Assembly: GCA_905372155.1 (NCBI GenBank)
Contig: CAJPNZ010000028.1
Coordinates: 1 to 30,386, forward strand
Reading direction: 5' to 3'
DNA length: 30,386 nucleotides
Source: Propionibacteriaceae bacterium
Lineage (GTDB): Bacteria > Actinomycetota > Actinomycetes > Propionibacteriales > Propionibacteriaceae
Position numbers and translations under genes: made by a program
Shown: one piece after another, positions 15,036 to 22,315 of the stretch
Numbering within the stretch: the stretch's first letter is position 1
Layout of the letters: every line of letters begins with the position of its first letter
Notes under the pieces: model-generated
Database searches by the model: none
The model's input: only the letters and a program-made list of their open reading frames with translations
Told to the model about the DNA's origin: nothing

Positions 15036-16082
15036 TCAGTACTGCTCGGTCTCGGCGTAGTCTTCGTCCGCTTCGGTGTCGAGGTCATCCTCGCCCTCGT
15101 GCTCCTGGTCGTAGCGCTCGATGGCCTGGATCGGGTCGAACCCCGGGGCGGCGTCACGCAACGAGAGTCCCAGGTTGTGAAGGGTGACCTTGACCTCGAG
15201 GATCGACTTGGAACCGAAATTACGGATGTCGAGGAGGTCCTCCTCGGAGCGGGCGACGAGCTCACCGACGGTGTGGATGCCTTCCCGTTTGAGGCAGTTG
15301 TAGGAACGAACCGACAGGTTCAGGTCCTCGACGGGCAGGTTCAGCGACTCGGCGATCTGCTCATCCACGGGCGAAGGTCCCATCTCGATGCCCTCCGCGT
15401 TGACGTTGAGTTCACGAGCCAGGCCGAAGAGCTCCACCAGGGTCCGTCCGGCGGATGCGACGGCGTCACGGGGCGCCATGGAGGGCTTGGTTTCGACGTC
15501 GATGATGAGCCGGTCGAAGTCGGTGCGCTGCGCCACGCGGGTGGCCTCCACCTTGTAGCTCACCTTCAGCACGGGAGAGTAGATGGAGTCGACGGGGATC
15601 CGTCCGATCTCCGCGTCGGGATCCTTGTTGAGGACACTCGAGACGTAGCCCCGGCCGCGTTCGACCACGAGCTCCATCTCGAGTTTGCCGCCCTCGCCGA
15701 GGGTGGCGATGTGCAGTTCGGGGTTGTGCACCTCGACCCCGGCCGGCGGTTGGATATCGGCCGCGGTAACCTCACCGGCTCCCGCCTTGCGCAGGTACAT
15801 GACCACGGGTTCGTCCTCCTCGGAGGACAGGACCAGGCCCTTGAGGTTGAGGATGATCTCGGTGACGTCCTCGACGACGCCCTCCAGGGTGGAGAACTCG
15901 TGCTGATTGCCCTCGATCTTGATGGAGGTCACGGCCGCGCCCGGGATGGACGACAGCAGGGTGCGACGCATCGAGTTGCCGAGGGTGTAGCCGAAACCGG
16001 GTTCGAGGGGCTCGATGATGAACCGTGACCGGTACTCGGAAACCGTCTCCTCCGACAGGGTCGGACGCTGTGCGATGAGCAT
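15036..16082 (-). CDS. rpoA: RNA polymerase alpha subunit
   Basis: 348 residues, starting MLIAQRPTL at 16082 behind an AAGGAAG ribosome site; the frame continues upstream to 16328 without one and overlaps rpsD. The N-terminal domain (1-~230) dimerises and holds beta/beta-prime, with G-Y-T-L-G-N-S-M-R-R-T-L-L-S-S in the dimer helix. The C-terminal domain (~250-315) has the DNA/activator-contact helix-hairpin-helix (L-N-L-S-V-R-S-Y-N-C-L-K-R, then R-N-F-G-S-K-S-I). A very acidic tail follows, common in actinobacteria. The 131-base gap to rpsD is long for this operon and may hold an internal promoter, which I could not pinpoint. Confidence 0.98.
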   Translation of the reverse strand: MLIAQRPTLSEETVSEYRSRFIIEPLEPGFGYTLGNSMRRTLLSSIPGAAVTSIKIEGNQHEFSTLEGVVEDVTEIILNLKGLVLSSEEDEPVVMYLRKAGAGEVTAADIQPPAGVEVHNPELHIATLGEGGKLEMELVVERGRGYVSSVLNKDPDAEIGRIPVDSIYSPVLKVSYKVEATRVAQRTDFDRLIIDVETKPSMAPRDAVASAGRTLVELFGLARELNVNAEGIEMGPSPVDEQIAESLNLPVEDLNLSVRSYNCLKREGIHTVGELVARSEEDLLDIRNFGSKSILEVKVTLHNLGLSLRDAAPGFDPIQAIERYDQEHEGEDDLDTEADEDYAETEQY

Positions 16083-16213
16083 TTTCTTCCTTCCCGCGCC
16101 ACCCACTATTTGATGGCGCGAATACCGCGACCGGAACCGCTCCGGCCGCGGGGCCCGGAGACCCGAGCTGGGATGGTCGGCGGTTGTGGTACCGACCACC
16201 CCGGTGGTGCCTA

Positions 16214-16819
16214 CTACTTGGAGTAGAGCTCGACGATCATCTGCTCCTGGACGTCGATCACGATCTGCTCGCGGACGGGGAGCTGGTGGACGAGGATGCG
16301 CATCCGGTTGGGACGGGCCTCGAGCCACGCGGGAACGGTGCGCTCACCGTGGGTTTCACGAGCCACCACGAGCGGGTGGATGTTCATCGACTTCTCGGCG
16401 ACGTCGATGATGTCGTGAGCCTTCACACGGTACGACGGGATGTTCACCTTCTTGCCGTTGACAAGGAAGTGACCGTGCACCACGAGCTGGCGGGCCTGCC
16501 TGCGGGTGGCCGCGAAGCCCGCGCGGTACACCACGTTGTCGAGACGCGACTCGAGGATCTGCAGCAGGTTGTCACCGGTTTTTCCGGGATGACGGTCCGC
16601 TTCCTCGTAGTAGCGGCTGAACTGTTTCTCGAGGACGCCGTAGGCGAAACGAGCCTTCTGCTTCTCCTTGAGCTGCAGCGAGTACTCGGAGTCCTTGGTG
16701 CGGCCGCGACCGTGGACACCGGGCGGGTAGGGGCGGCGTTCGAAAGCCTTGTCATTGCCAACCAGGTCGGTCCCGAGGCGGCGGGACTTCTTGGTCATGG
16801 GGCCGGTGTAACGAGCCAT
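16214..16819 (-). CDS. rpsD: 30S ribosomal protein S4
   Basis: 201 residues: N-terminal domain followed by an S4 RNA-binding domain (S-R-L-D-N-V-V-Y-R-A-G-F-A, then R-Q-A-R-Q-L-V-V-H-G-H). S4 nucleates 16S rRNA folding and can act as autogenous regulator of alpha operons in other bacteria. It lacks the N-terminal zinc cysteines of many S4 proteins (cysteine-free form), as usual in actinobacteria. It lies 30 bases after rpsK. Confidence 0.98.
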   Translation of the reverse strand: MARYTGPMTKKSRRLGTDLVGNDKAFERRPYPPGVHGRGRTKDSEYSLQLKEKQKARFAYGVLEKQFSRYYEEADRHPGKTGDNLLQILESRLDNVVYRAGFAATRRQARQLVVHGHFLVNGKKVNIPSYRVKAHDIIDVAEKSMNIHPLVVARETHGERTVPAWLEARPNRMRILVHQLPVREQIVIDVQEQMIVELYSK

Positions 16820-16849
16820 TTTCTCTTCAGTCCTTTACTTCTCGGGCGC

Positions 16850-17254
16850 TCAGACGCGGCGACGCTTCGGCGGACGGCAGCCGTTGTGCGGCACGGGCGT
16901 GACGTCGGAGATGGTCCCGACCTCGAGGCCCACGGCGCCCAGCGAGCGGATCGCGGTCTCACGGCCCGAGCCCGGGCCCTTGACGAACACGTCGACGCGC
17001 TTCATGCCGTGCTCCATGGCACGGCGGCCAGCGGCCTCGGCTGCCATCTGGGCGGCGAAGGGGGTCGACTTGCGGGAGCCCTTGAAGCCGACGGTGCCGG
17101 CGGAGGCCCAGGAGATCACTGCCCCGTTGGGGTCGGTGATCGAGATGATCGTGTTGTTGAAGGTGCTCTTGATGTGAGCCTGTCCGGCGAGGACGTTCTT
17201 CTTTTCCTTGCGGCGCACCTTGGTCTTGGCGGCCTGCTTGCGGCTTGTTGCCAT
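16850..17254 (-). CDS. rpsK: 30S ribosomal protein S11
   Basis: 134 residues with the S11 core A-H-I-K-S-T-F-N-N-T-I-I-S-I-T-D and the conserved C-terminus P-H-N-G-C-R-P-P-K-R-R-R-V. It forms the platform near the mRNA exit of the small subunit. The N-terminus is Lys-rich. It lies 37 bases after rpsM in the normal alpha-operon order. Confidence 0.98.
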   Translation of the reverse strand: MATSRKQAAKTKVRRKEKKNVLAGQAHIKSTFNNTIISITDPNGAVISWASAGTVGFKGSRKSTPFAAQMAAEAAGRRAMEHGMKRVDVFVKGPGSGRETAIRSLGAVGLEVGTISDVTPVPHNGCRPPKRRRV

Positions 17255-17291
17255 CAGTAGTCAAATCTCCTGTCTCAGCTCACCGCGCGGG

Positions 17292-17666
17292 TCAGCGTGC
17301 CTTCTTCTTGCCGGCCACGGCCTTCTTCTTGCCCTTGCGGGTGCGCGCATTGGTGCGGGTGCGCTGACCACGGACCGGAAGGCCACTGCGGTGGCGACGG
17401 CCCTGGTAGTTGCCGATCTCGACCTTGCGGCGGATGTCGGCGGCAACGGTGCGACGGAGGTCACCCTCGATCTCGTAGTTGCCTTCGATGTGGTCACGCA
17501 GCGCGACGAGCTGCTCGTCGGTGAGCTGGTGGACACGGAGATCGCCGCTGACACCGGTGGCGGCGAGGGTCTCGGCGGCGCGGGTGCGGCCGATCCCGAA
17601 GATGTAGGTGAGGGCGACCTCCAGGCGCTTGTCGCGCGGCAGGTCGACACCAACGAGGCGTGCCAT
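17292..17666 (-). CDS. rpsM: 30S ribosomal protein S13
   Basis: 124 residues beginning MARLVGVDLPRDK, with a helix-turn-helix region and the conserved basic tail R-T-N-A-R-T-R-K-G-K-K-K-A that reaches the P-site tRNA. Located at the head of the 30S subunit, bridging to L5. Upstream lies an unusually long 250-base spacer to rpmJ. Confidence 0.98.
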   Translation of the reverse strand: MARLVGVDLPRDKRLEVALTYIFGIGRTRAAETLAATGVSGDLRVHQLTDEQLVALRDHIEGNYEIEGDLRRTVAADIRRKVEIGNYQGRRHRSGLPVRGQRTRTNARTRKGKKKAVAGKKKAR

Positions 17667-17916
17667 GTTCTACCTTTCAGTGTTTCCGGTCCCTGTGGGC
17701 TTCCGCCCGGTCAGGTCGGGGACCGCGAAGGTGTGTGGCGTGTCGCGTCCCCTCCTGGCGCGCGGCGGTTCTGTCGCCGCAGAGGGGCCTTGGCCTTCGT
17801 CCAAGGGTCGGGAGTCACCGTTTCCGGCGGCCCTTGCGATCACGTTGTGTTCACTTGTCAGGCGGGCTGGGCGACCTGCCCCGTTCCGCGATGTTCTGCG
17901 TTCCCTCGTCGGGTTG
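17667..17916. other. Long spacer between rpmJ and rpsM
   Basis: 250 bases without a gene inside a normally tight operon. A CCTTGG/CCAAGG inverted repeat lies near 17788-17806. I see no convincing promoter on the minus strand; an internal promoter or leader structure is possible. Confidence 0.4.
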
Positions 17917-18030
17917 TCAGCCCTGACGCTGCTTGTGGCGCGGGTTGTCGCAGATCACCATCACACGACCGTGCCGGCGAATGACCTTGCACTTGTCGCA
18001 GATCTTCTTGACGCTCGGCTGAACCTTCAT
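17917..18030 (-). CDS. rpmJ: 50S ribosomal protein L36
   Basis: 37 residues, MKVQPSVKKICDKCKVIRR to the end, the full length of L36. It has the zinc-ribbon C-x-x-C plus a later Cys and His (C-D-N-P-R-H), so this is the zinc-binding form, not the zinc-independent paralogue made under starvation. The start ATG is at 18030; the same frame opens further upstream without support. Confidence 0.97.
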   Translation of the reverse strand: MKVQPSVKKICDKCKVIRRHGRVMVICDNPRHKQRQG

Positions 18031-18204
18031 TCGAGCAACCTTTTCAATCGGCGACTGGGCAGTCTCCTGCCCAATCTGTGGTGGATGAGCCGGCCGCCGG
18101 AAATCCGGACCATCGCAGGCGCACGACGACATCCGGGCATGGACGGCCGACGACAAAGCCTACGTCACATCGCCGGTTTTTCCAACCCGCCGCGGGAGAA
18201 ACAG

Positions 18205-18226
18205 ACGCCCGGCCATGGCCGGGCGT
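18205..18226. repeat. 22-bp perfect palindrome between infA and rpmJ
   Basis: ACGCCCGGCC-ATGGCCGGGCGT is fully self-complementary. On the minus strand it is followed by TCTGTTTCTCC, only weakly T-rich, so it could be a partial terminator or attenuator after infA that sets the infA to rpmJ ratio. It lies 32 bases past the infA stop. Confidence 0.55.
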
Positions 18227-18257
18227 TGAGGACTCACACTTGTCAGGACCTGGCTGG

Positions 18258-18479
18258 TCACTTGTGCCGGTACACGATACGGCCGCGGGTGAGGTCGTAG
18301 GGGGAAAGCTCGACAACCACTCGGTCGGCGGGCAGGATGCGGATGTAATGCTGGCGCATCTTTCCGCTGATGGTGGTCAGGACCTTGTGCCCGTTGGGCA
18401 GCTCAACGCGAAACATTGCGTTGGGCAACGCCTCGACCACGGTCCCCTCGAGTTCGAGGGCTCCTTCTTTCTTCGCCAT
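18258..18479 (-). CDS. infA: Translation initiation factor IF-1
   Basis: 73 residues, one S1/OB-fold domain, starting MAKKEGALELEG, with the family core M-F-R-V-E-L-P-N-G-H, I-S-G-K-M-R and the end S-P-Y-D-L-T-R-G-R-I-V-Y-R. IF-1 occupies the A site during initiation. First gene of the infA-rpmJ-rpsM-rpsK-rpsD-rpoA-rplQ run, with its own promoter candidate upstream (18543-18571). Confidence 0.98.
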   Translation of the reverse strand: MAKKEGALELEGTVVEALPNAMFRVELPNGHKVLTTISGKMRQHYIRILPADRVVVELSPYDLTRGRIVYRHK

Positions 18480-18497
18480 GTGCTCTCATTCGTCGGT

Positions 18498-18511
18498 GGA
18501 AACCGGTTTCC
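18498..18511. promoter_or_regulatory. 14-bp palindrome in the infA leader
   Basis: GGAAACC-GGTTTCC, perfectly palindromic, lies between the infA promoter candidate and the start codon. It could be an operator or leader hairpin; no regulator is recognised. Confidence 0.3.
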
Positions 18512-18542
18512 GGGCGCGGCAGGAAACCGCAGTACCAGAGGC

Positions 18543-18571
18543 AGTTTACGCGGCACGCGGCAACGCCCCAA
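18543..18571 (-). promoter_or_regulatory. Candidate sigma-70-type promoter of infA
   Basis: Minus strand: -35 TTGGGG (18571-18566), 17-base spacer, -10 TAAACT (18548-18543), ending about 64 bases before the infA ATG. The same -35 hexamer occurs in the secY candidate. Confidence 0.5.
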
Positions 18572-18607
18572 ATCCACCCCGGGAGGGTCACCACCACCGT
18601 GGAGCCG

Positions 18608-18613
18608 TACCGT
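18608..18613 (+). promoter_or_regulatory. Possible -10 of a leaderless YciI-like gene
   Basis: TACCGT fits the actinobacterial TANNNT -10 and ends 6 bases before the ATG at 18620, which has no ribosome site. No -35 is clear. Confidence 0.3.
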
Positions 18614-18619
18614 TGGCCC

Positions 18620-18904
18620 ATGCAGTATTTCGCCGTTCACTACACCTACGTCGACGACACCGAGCTCATAGCCCGCCATCGCCCCGAGCACCGGGCTTTC
18701 CTGTCAGGCCTGACCGGCAAGGGACTCGTCGCGGGCGGAGCCTACCCCGAGGCCACACCCCCGTCGGCCCTTCTGGTTGTCAAGGCCGAGAGCTCCGAGG
18801 CCGTCTCTGACCTGCTCGCCGGAGACCCGTTCCGGACCAACAACGTGCTGGCCGATGTCCGCATAGTCCACTGGACCCCAGTGATCGGAATCTTCGCGGA
18901 GTGA
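18620..18904 (+). CDS. YciI-like family protein
   Basis: 94 residues with the ferredoxin-like dimeric YciI (YCII) fold: opening M-Q-Y-F-A-V-H-Y-T-Y, R-P-E-H-R-A-F-L in helix 1, then G-G-A-Y-P-E and the D-P-F-x-x-x-N/G-V segment, where the family has its conserved Asp-Pro-Phe. Family members carry a His/Asp pair (here H20 region and D-P-F) and are often of unknown function. The gene is a plus-strand insertion between the map/DUF1707 pair and infA, facing away from infA. No Shine-Dalgarno precedes the ATG, and a frame opening upstream at 18416 overlaps infA and is not supported. Confidence 0.8.
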   Translation: MQYFAVHYTYVDDTELIARHRPEHRAFLSGLTGKGLVAGGAYPEATPPSALLVVKAESSEAVSDLLAGDPFRTNNVLADVRIVHWTPVIGIFAE

Positions 18905-18931
18905 GGCCCCGGGCGATCCCCGCGCGTCCGC

Positions 18932-19333
18932 TCAGAGCAGCAGCAGGAGGAGAACAGCGACGAGAGCCAGCAGGGCAGCAACCCCCGTGATTGCCCCAAA
19001 AACCACCCATCCGACGCGCGCCGGGGTGCGGATCTCGCCGACCTGCCCCGCGGGCAGTTTTCCTTCGCCGACGATCGCAGGAGTGTTGACCGCAGCCGCC
19101 GGGAGCTGCTCCACCACCGGGACCAGTTCGCCCAAGGTCTTGGCCGCGTAGATCACGTCCATGAACTGCCGGTAGGAATCCGCGTCCAGCCGGCCATCCG
19201 CGAAGGCATCCGACACCCGCTTCGTCAGGGCGCCCCGTTCCGTCTCACCAACCGGCTCGTCAGCGCGTTGAAGGTATCGGGAGGATGGCGGCAGCTTGCT
19301 CATGTGATCCATGGTAAAAGTCGTGGACGTCAC
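18932..19333 (-). CDS. DUF1707-domain membrane protein
   Basis: About 133 residues from a GTG at 19333 that overlaps the map stop (GTGA); ATGs at 19312 and 19303 are alternatives, and none has a strong ribosome site. A DUF1707-type helical domain (R-A-D-E-P-V-G-E-T-E-R-G-A-L-T, then A-F-A-D-G-R-L-D-A-D, then A-K-T-L-G-E-L) is followed by a linker and one C-terminal membrane helix of Val/Ala/Leu ending in six Leu. DUF1707 modules are typical of actinobacterial membrane proteins; function unknown. It is coupled to map at the end of the secY-adk-map run. The C-terminal helix with no following tail suggests a tail-anchored protein. Confidence 0.75.
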   Translation of the reverse strand: MTSTTFTMDHMSKLPPSSRYLQRADEPVGETERGALTKRVSDAFADGRLDADSYRQFMDVIYAAKTLGELVPVVEQLPAAAVNTPAIVGEGKLPAGQVGEIRTPARVGWVVFGAITGVAALLALVAVLLLLLL

Positions 19334-20157
19334 TCGCCGAGCGGGCCGAAGGGGACGCCGCGCGCTGTCAGCTCTGCTTCTCCCCCGTCGGGTTCCGTGA
19401 GCACCCAGAGCCCGTGCTCCGTGATGGCGACGGTGTTCTCCCAGTGGGCTCCACGCTCCCCGTCGCGGCTTCGCACCGTCCACTCGTCGGCGGCCACCAC
19501 CGTCTGGTGCAGCCCGAGGGTCAGCATCGGCTCCACCGCGATGGTCATCCCCACGCCGAGACGCGGGTTGGGGCGGAACCTGAACTGATTCGGAACGTCC
19601 GGCTCCATGTGCATGTGGGAACCGATCCCGTGTCCCGTGTAGTCACGCAGTGACCCGTAGCGACGCGGCTGGCGTTTGACGCACTGTTCAATGGCCCGCG
19701 ACACGTCCCCGACGCGACCGCCGTCACGGGCGGCGGCAATGCCGGCCCACATGGCCTGCCGGGTGGCCTCCATCATCTCGAGATCCTCCGTCCGGGCCTC
19801 ACCGACCACGAAACTCCGGGCCGCGTCACCGTGCCATCCGTCCACCACGGCACCGAAATCGATGGAGACGATATCGCCGTCGCGGATCACTCGATCCCCG
19901 GGGACGCCGTGGACCAGCTCGTCGTTCACGGAGATGCACGCGACGCCAGGAAACGGCGCGCCGTACTCGGCGCCGTATCCCAGGAAGTTCGAGGTCGCAC
20001 CGTGCTCGGCGAGCACCGCCCGGCCCACCGCGTCGATCTCGGCAGTCGTGACGCCCACCGCGGTTGCCTCCTGCATCCGGCGCAACCCCTCGGCCACCAC
20101 CAGCCCCGCGGCACGCATCTTCAGCAGTTGTTCGGGCGTCTTGATCTCGATCGACAT
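19330..20157 (-). CDS. map: Methionine aminopeptidase, type I
   Basis: 275 residues. It removes the initiator Met from nascent proteins. All five metal ligands are visible: D100 (S-I-D-F-G), D111 (W-H-G-D-A), H176 (T-G-H-G-I-G), E209 (A-V-E-P-M) and E240 (H-W-E-N-T). There is no N-terminal zinc-finger extension, so it is a short class like E. coli MAP. One base separates it from adk, and it overlaps the following DUF1707 gene. The secY-adk-map order is the conserved spc-operon arrangement. Confidence 0.97.
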   Translation of the reverse strand: MSIEIKTPEQLLKMRAAGLVVAEGLRRMQEATAVGVTTAEIDAVGRAVLAEHGATSNFLGYGAEYGAPFPGVACISVNDELVHGVPGDRVIRDGDIVSIDFGAVVDGWHGDAARSFVVGEARTEDLEMMEATRQAMWAGIAAARDGGRVGDVSRAIEQCVKRQPRRYGSLRDYTGHGIGSHMHMEPDVPNQFRFRPNPRLGVGMTIAVEPMLTLGLHQTVVAADEWTVRSRDGERGAHWENTVAITEHGLWVLTEPDGGEAELTARGVPFGPLGE

Positions 20158-20158
20158 C

Positions 20159-20731
20159 TCAGGCCCTGCGCGCCGCCACGGTTTCGAGCATGCGCTGCCG
20201 CACCTCCTCGACGGTTCCGGTGCCCTCGACCTCCACGAGCAGCCCCTGCCGCTCGTAGTGGAAAAGCAGCGGTGCAGTCTGGCCCGCGTAGACCTCCATG
20301 CGGCGCCTGATGGTGTCCTCGTTGTCGTCCGTGCGCCCTTCCTTCTGGGCGCGGTCCAGCAGGCGCGCTGCCAGCACGTCGGGTTCCACCACCAACGAGA
20401 CCACGGCGTTGAGGCGCTGCCGCTGGCGGGAGAGGTGCCGGTCCAGGAAGTGCACCTGGTGCATGGTGCGTGGGAAACCGTCGAGGAGAAACCCGGAGGA
20501 ACAGTCGTCCTCAGCCAGACGGTCGGCGACGATGGCCTCCGTCACGTCATCGGGCACGTATTCTCCAGCGTCGATCAGGGTCTTGACCTTGACGCCCAGC
20601 TCGGTGCCGTTGCGGATGTTGGTCCGGAAGATGTCGCCGGTCGAGATGGTCGGTACCGCATATGCTTCGGCCAGCGCTGTGGCCTGGGTGCCCTTGCCTG
20701 CTCCGGGAGCACCCATGATGAGCATTCTCAC
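20159..20731 (-). CDS. adk: Adenylate kinase
   Basis: 190 residues; transfers phosphate between ATP and AMP. P-loop G-A-P-G-A-G-K-G-T at 7-15, AMP site S-T-G-D-I-F-R, then F-L-L-D-G-F-P-R-T and a short LID (R-A-Q-K-E-G-R-T-D-D-N), as in compact actinobacterial enzymes without the zinc-binding lid. I start it at the GTG at 20731, which overlaps the secY stop (GTGA) and gives the canonical M-R-M-L-I-M-G; an ATG two codons later is possible. Confidence 0.97.
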   Translation of the reverse strand: MRMLIMGAPGAGKGTQATALAEAYAVPTISTGDIFRTNIRNGTELGVKVKTLIDAGEYVPDDVTEAIVADRLAEDDCSSGFLLDGFPRTMHQVHFLDRHLSRQRQRLNAVVSLVVEPDVLAARLLDRAQKEGRTDDNEDTIRRRMEVYAGQTAPLLFHYERQGLLVEVEGTGTVEEVRQRMLETVAARRA

Positions 20732-22032
20732 CTCAGGAATCCTTCGTAGTTGCGTTGCTGCAGCTGGCTCTCGATACGCTTGACCGTGTCAAGAGCCACA
20801 CCGACGATGATGAGGATGGAGGTCCCACCGAACGGGAAATTCTGGTTCGCGCCGACCGCGATGAACGCGAGGGTCGGGATCATCGAGATGATCGCCAGGT
20901 ACAGCGACCCCGGTGCGGTCAGGCGGTTCAGCACGTAGGTCAGGTAGCGTTCCGTCGGTTTGCCGGCGCGGATACCGGGAATGAAGCCGCCGTACTTCTT
21001 CATGTTGTCCGACACCTCCTCGGAGTTGAAGGTGATGGCGACGTAGAAGTAGCAGAAGCCGATGATGAGCAGGAACTGCAGGGTGCTGTAGACCCAGCTG
21101 TTCGTGTGGAAATTGGCGGCGATCCACTGGCCGGTTCCGGACTGGGGCCGGAAGGTGGCGTAGAGGATCGGCAGGTAGAGGATGGAGCTGGCGAAGATCA
21201 CGGGGATGACGCCGGACTGGTTGACCTTCAGCGGGATGTAGGTGGTGGATCCGCCGACGAGCCTGCGCCCGACCATGCGCTTGGCGTACTGGACGGGGAC
21301 GCGGCGCTGTCCCTGCTCCATGAACAGGATGCCGAGCATCACGAGCAGGCCGATGGCGATGATGGCCAGGAACAGGAACCAGCCGGTGGCCCCTGGGTGG
21401 CCCTGCTTGATGGACCACAGGCCGGTCGGGAACTGGGCGGCGATCTGGGTGAAGATGAGCACGGACATGCCGTTGCCGACACCGCGGTCGGTGATCAGCT
21501 CGCCCAGCCACATGATCACGACGGTCCCGGCGGTCATGGTGAGCACCATCGTGATCAGCGGGAAGAGCTCCTGGTTGTAGAGGATGGGCTGGCGGCACTG
21601 CAACAGCTGACCCGTGCGCGCCATGGTGACGAATGCCGTCGCCTGGAGCAGCGCCAGGACGAGGGTGAGATACCGCGTGTACTGCGTGATCTTGGCCTGC
21701 CCGGCGGCGCCTTCCTTGCGGAGGGCCTCCAGACGTGGGATCACCACGGCCAGGAGCTGCAGGATGATCGAGGACGTGATGTAGGGCATCACACCCAGGG
21801 CGAAGATCGTCAGGTGGAGCAGGGCGCCGCCCGAGAACAGGTTGATCAGGGAGTAGAGCCCGGCCTGCGAACCTGTCGTGGCATCTGCCACGCATGCGTT
21901 CAACGCCTGCATGTTCACGTTCGGGGCAGGGATGGTGGAACCGAGGCGGAACACCAGGAGGATCCCAAGCGTGAAGAAGATCTTCTTGCGCAGCTCAGGT
22001 GTCTTGAACGCGCTAGCGAAGGCGGAGAGCAT
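20728..22032 (-). CDS. secY: Preprotein translocase subunit SecY
   Basis: 434 residues, ten membrane helices, the channel of the Sec translocon. It begins MLSAFASAFKTPELRKKI and holds the family signatures: plug/TM2 region after N-L-F-S-G-G-A-L, then G-V-M-P-Y-I-T-S-S-I-I-L-Q, the TM5 region G-V-G-N-G-M-S, and the cytoplasmic loop K-Y-G-G-F-I-P-G-I-R-A-G-K-P-T. The position after rplO is normal except that wecB is inserted on the other strand, so secY has its own promoter candidate at 22092-22121. Confidence 0.98.
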   Translation of the reverse strand: MLSAFASAFKTPELRKKIFFTLGILLVFRLGSTIPAPNVNMQALNACVADATTGSQAGLYSLINLFSGGALLHLTIFALGVMPYITSSIILQLLAVVIPRLEALRKEGAAGQAKITQYTRYLTLVLALLQATAFVTMARTGQLLQCRQPILYNQELFPLITMVLTMTAGTVVIMWLGELITDRGVGNGMSVLIFTQIAAQFPTGLWSIKQGHPGATGWFLFLAIIAIGLLVMLGILFMEQGQRRVPVQYAKRMVGRRLVGGSTTYIPLKVNQSGVIPVIFASSILYLPILYATFRPQSGTGQWIAANFHTNSWVYSTLQFLLIIGFCYFYVAITFNSEEVSDNMKKYGGFIPGIRAGKPTERYLTYVLNRLTAPGSLYLAIISMIPTLAFIAVGANQNFPFGGTSILIIVGVALDTVKRIESQLQQRNYEGFLR

Positions 22033-22091
22033 CCGGCCCCTCTTTCAGTTGCTCAGCAAATTACCCGTCGCCCATCTCAGGCAACCTAGGC

Positions 22092-22121
22092 AGCGTACCA
22101 AGGGGCACGCGCATTCCCCAA
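22092..22121 (-). promoter_or_regulatory. Candidate promoter of secY-adk-map
   Basis: Minus strand: -35 TTGGGG (22121-22116), 18-base spacer, -10 TACGCT (22097-22092), about 60 bases before the secY ATG. Needed because the wecB insertion separates secY from rplO. Confidence 0.5.
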
Positions 22122-22189
22122 TGCCGCGCCAAGGACGAGACCTCACGGGGCCGTCGGGATGCCGCCCCGGCACGCGTCCGCGCCTCCCC

Positions 22190-22232
22190 GATGCGCAACT
22201 TCTCCCGAGAGTGATGCGCAACTTCTCCCGAG
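22190..22232 (+). promoter_or_regulatory. Two 20-bp direct repeats upstream of wecB
   Basis: GATGCGCAACTTCTCCCGAG occurs exactly at 22190-22209 and 22213-22232 (23-base period, about two helical turns), directly upstream of the -35 at 22237. The layout suggests a tandem activator or repressor site; a third, degenerate copy may overlap the -35. Confidence 0.6.
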
Positions 22233-22236
22233 GGTA

Positions 22237-22266
22237 TTGCATACTTCCGGCCAGCTCTCCTATGCT
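22237..22266 (+). promoter_or_regulatory. Candidate promoter of wecB
   Basis: -35 TTGCAT (22237-22242), 18-base spacer, -10 TATGCT (22261-22266), 50 bases before the ATG at 22316 and immediately downstream of the direct repeats. Confidence 0.6.
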
Positions 22267-22315
22267 TCCCGCATTGATTTCGCGACGTGACCATCGTCGT
22301 TGGTTGGGGGACATC

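Noticed and set aside
15566..15906. Several open frames antisense or shifted to rpoA and other ribosomal genes
   Set aside because: High-GC coding DNA generates long shadow frames; these have no family features or ribosome sites.
16083..16213. Hairpin GCGCCA/TGGCGC between rpsD and rpoA as a terminator
   Set aside because: Six-base stem without a T-run; rpoA and rplQ must be transcribed through it.
22190..22232. CRISPR-like array
   Set aside because: Only two copies with a 3-base gap and no cas genes; better explained as a tandem regulator site.
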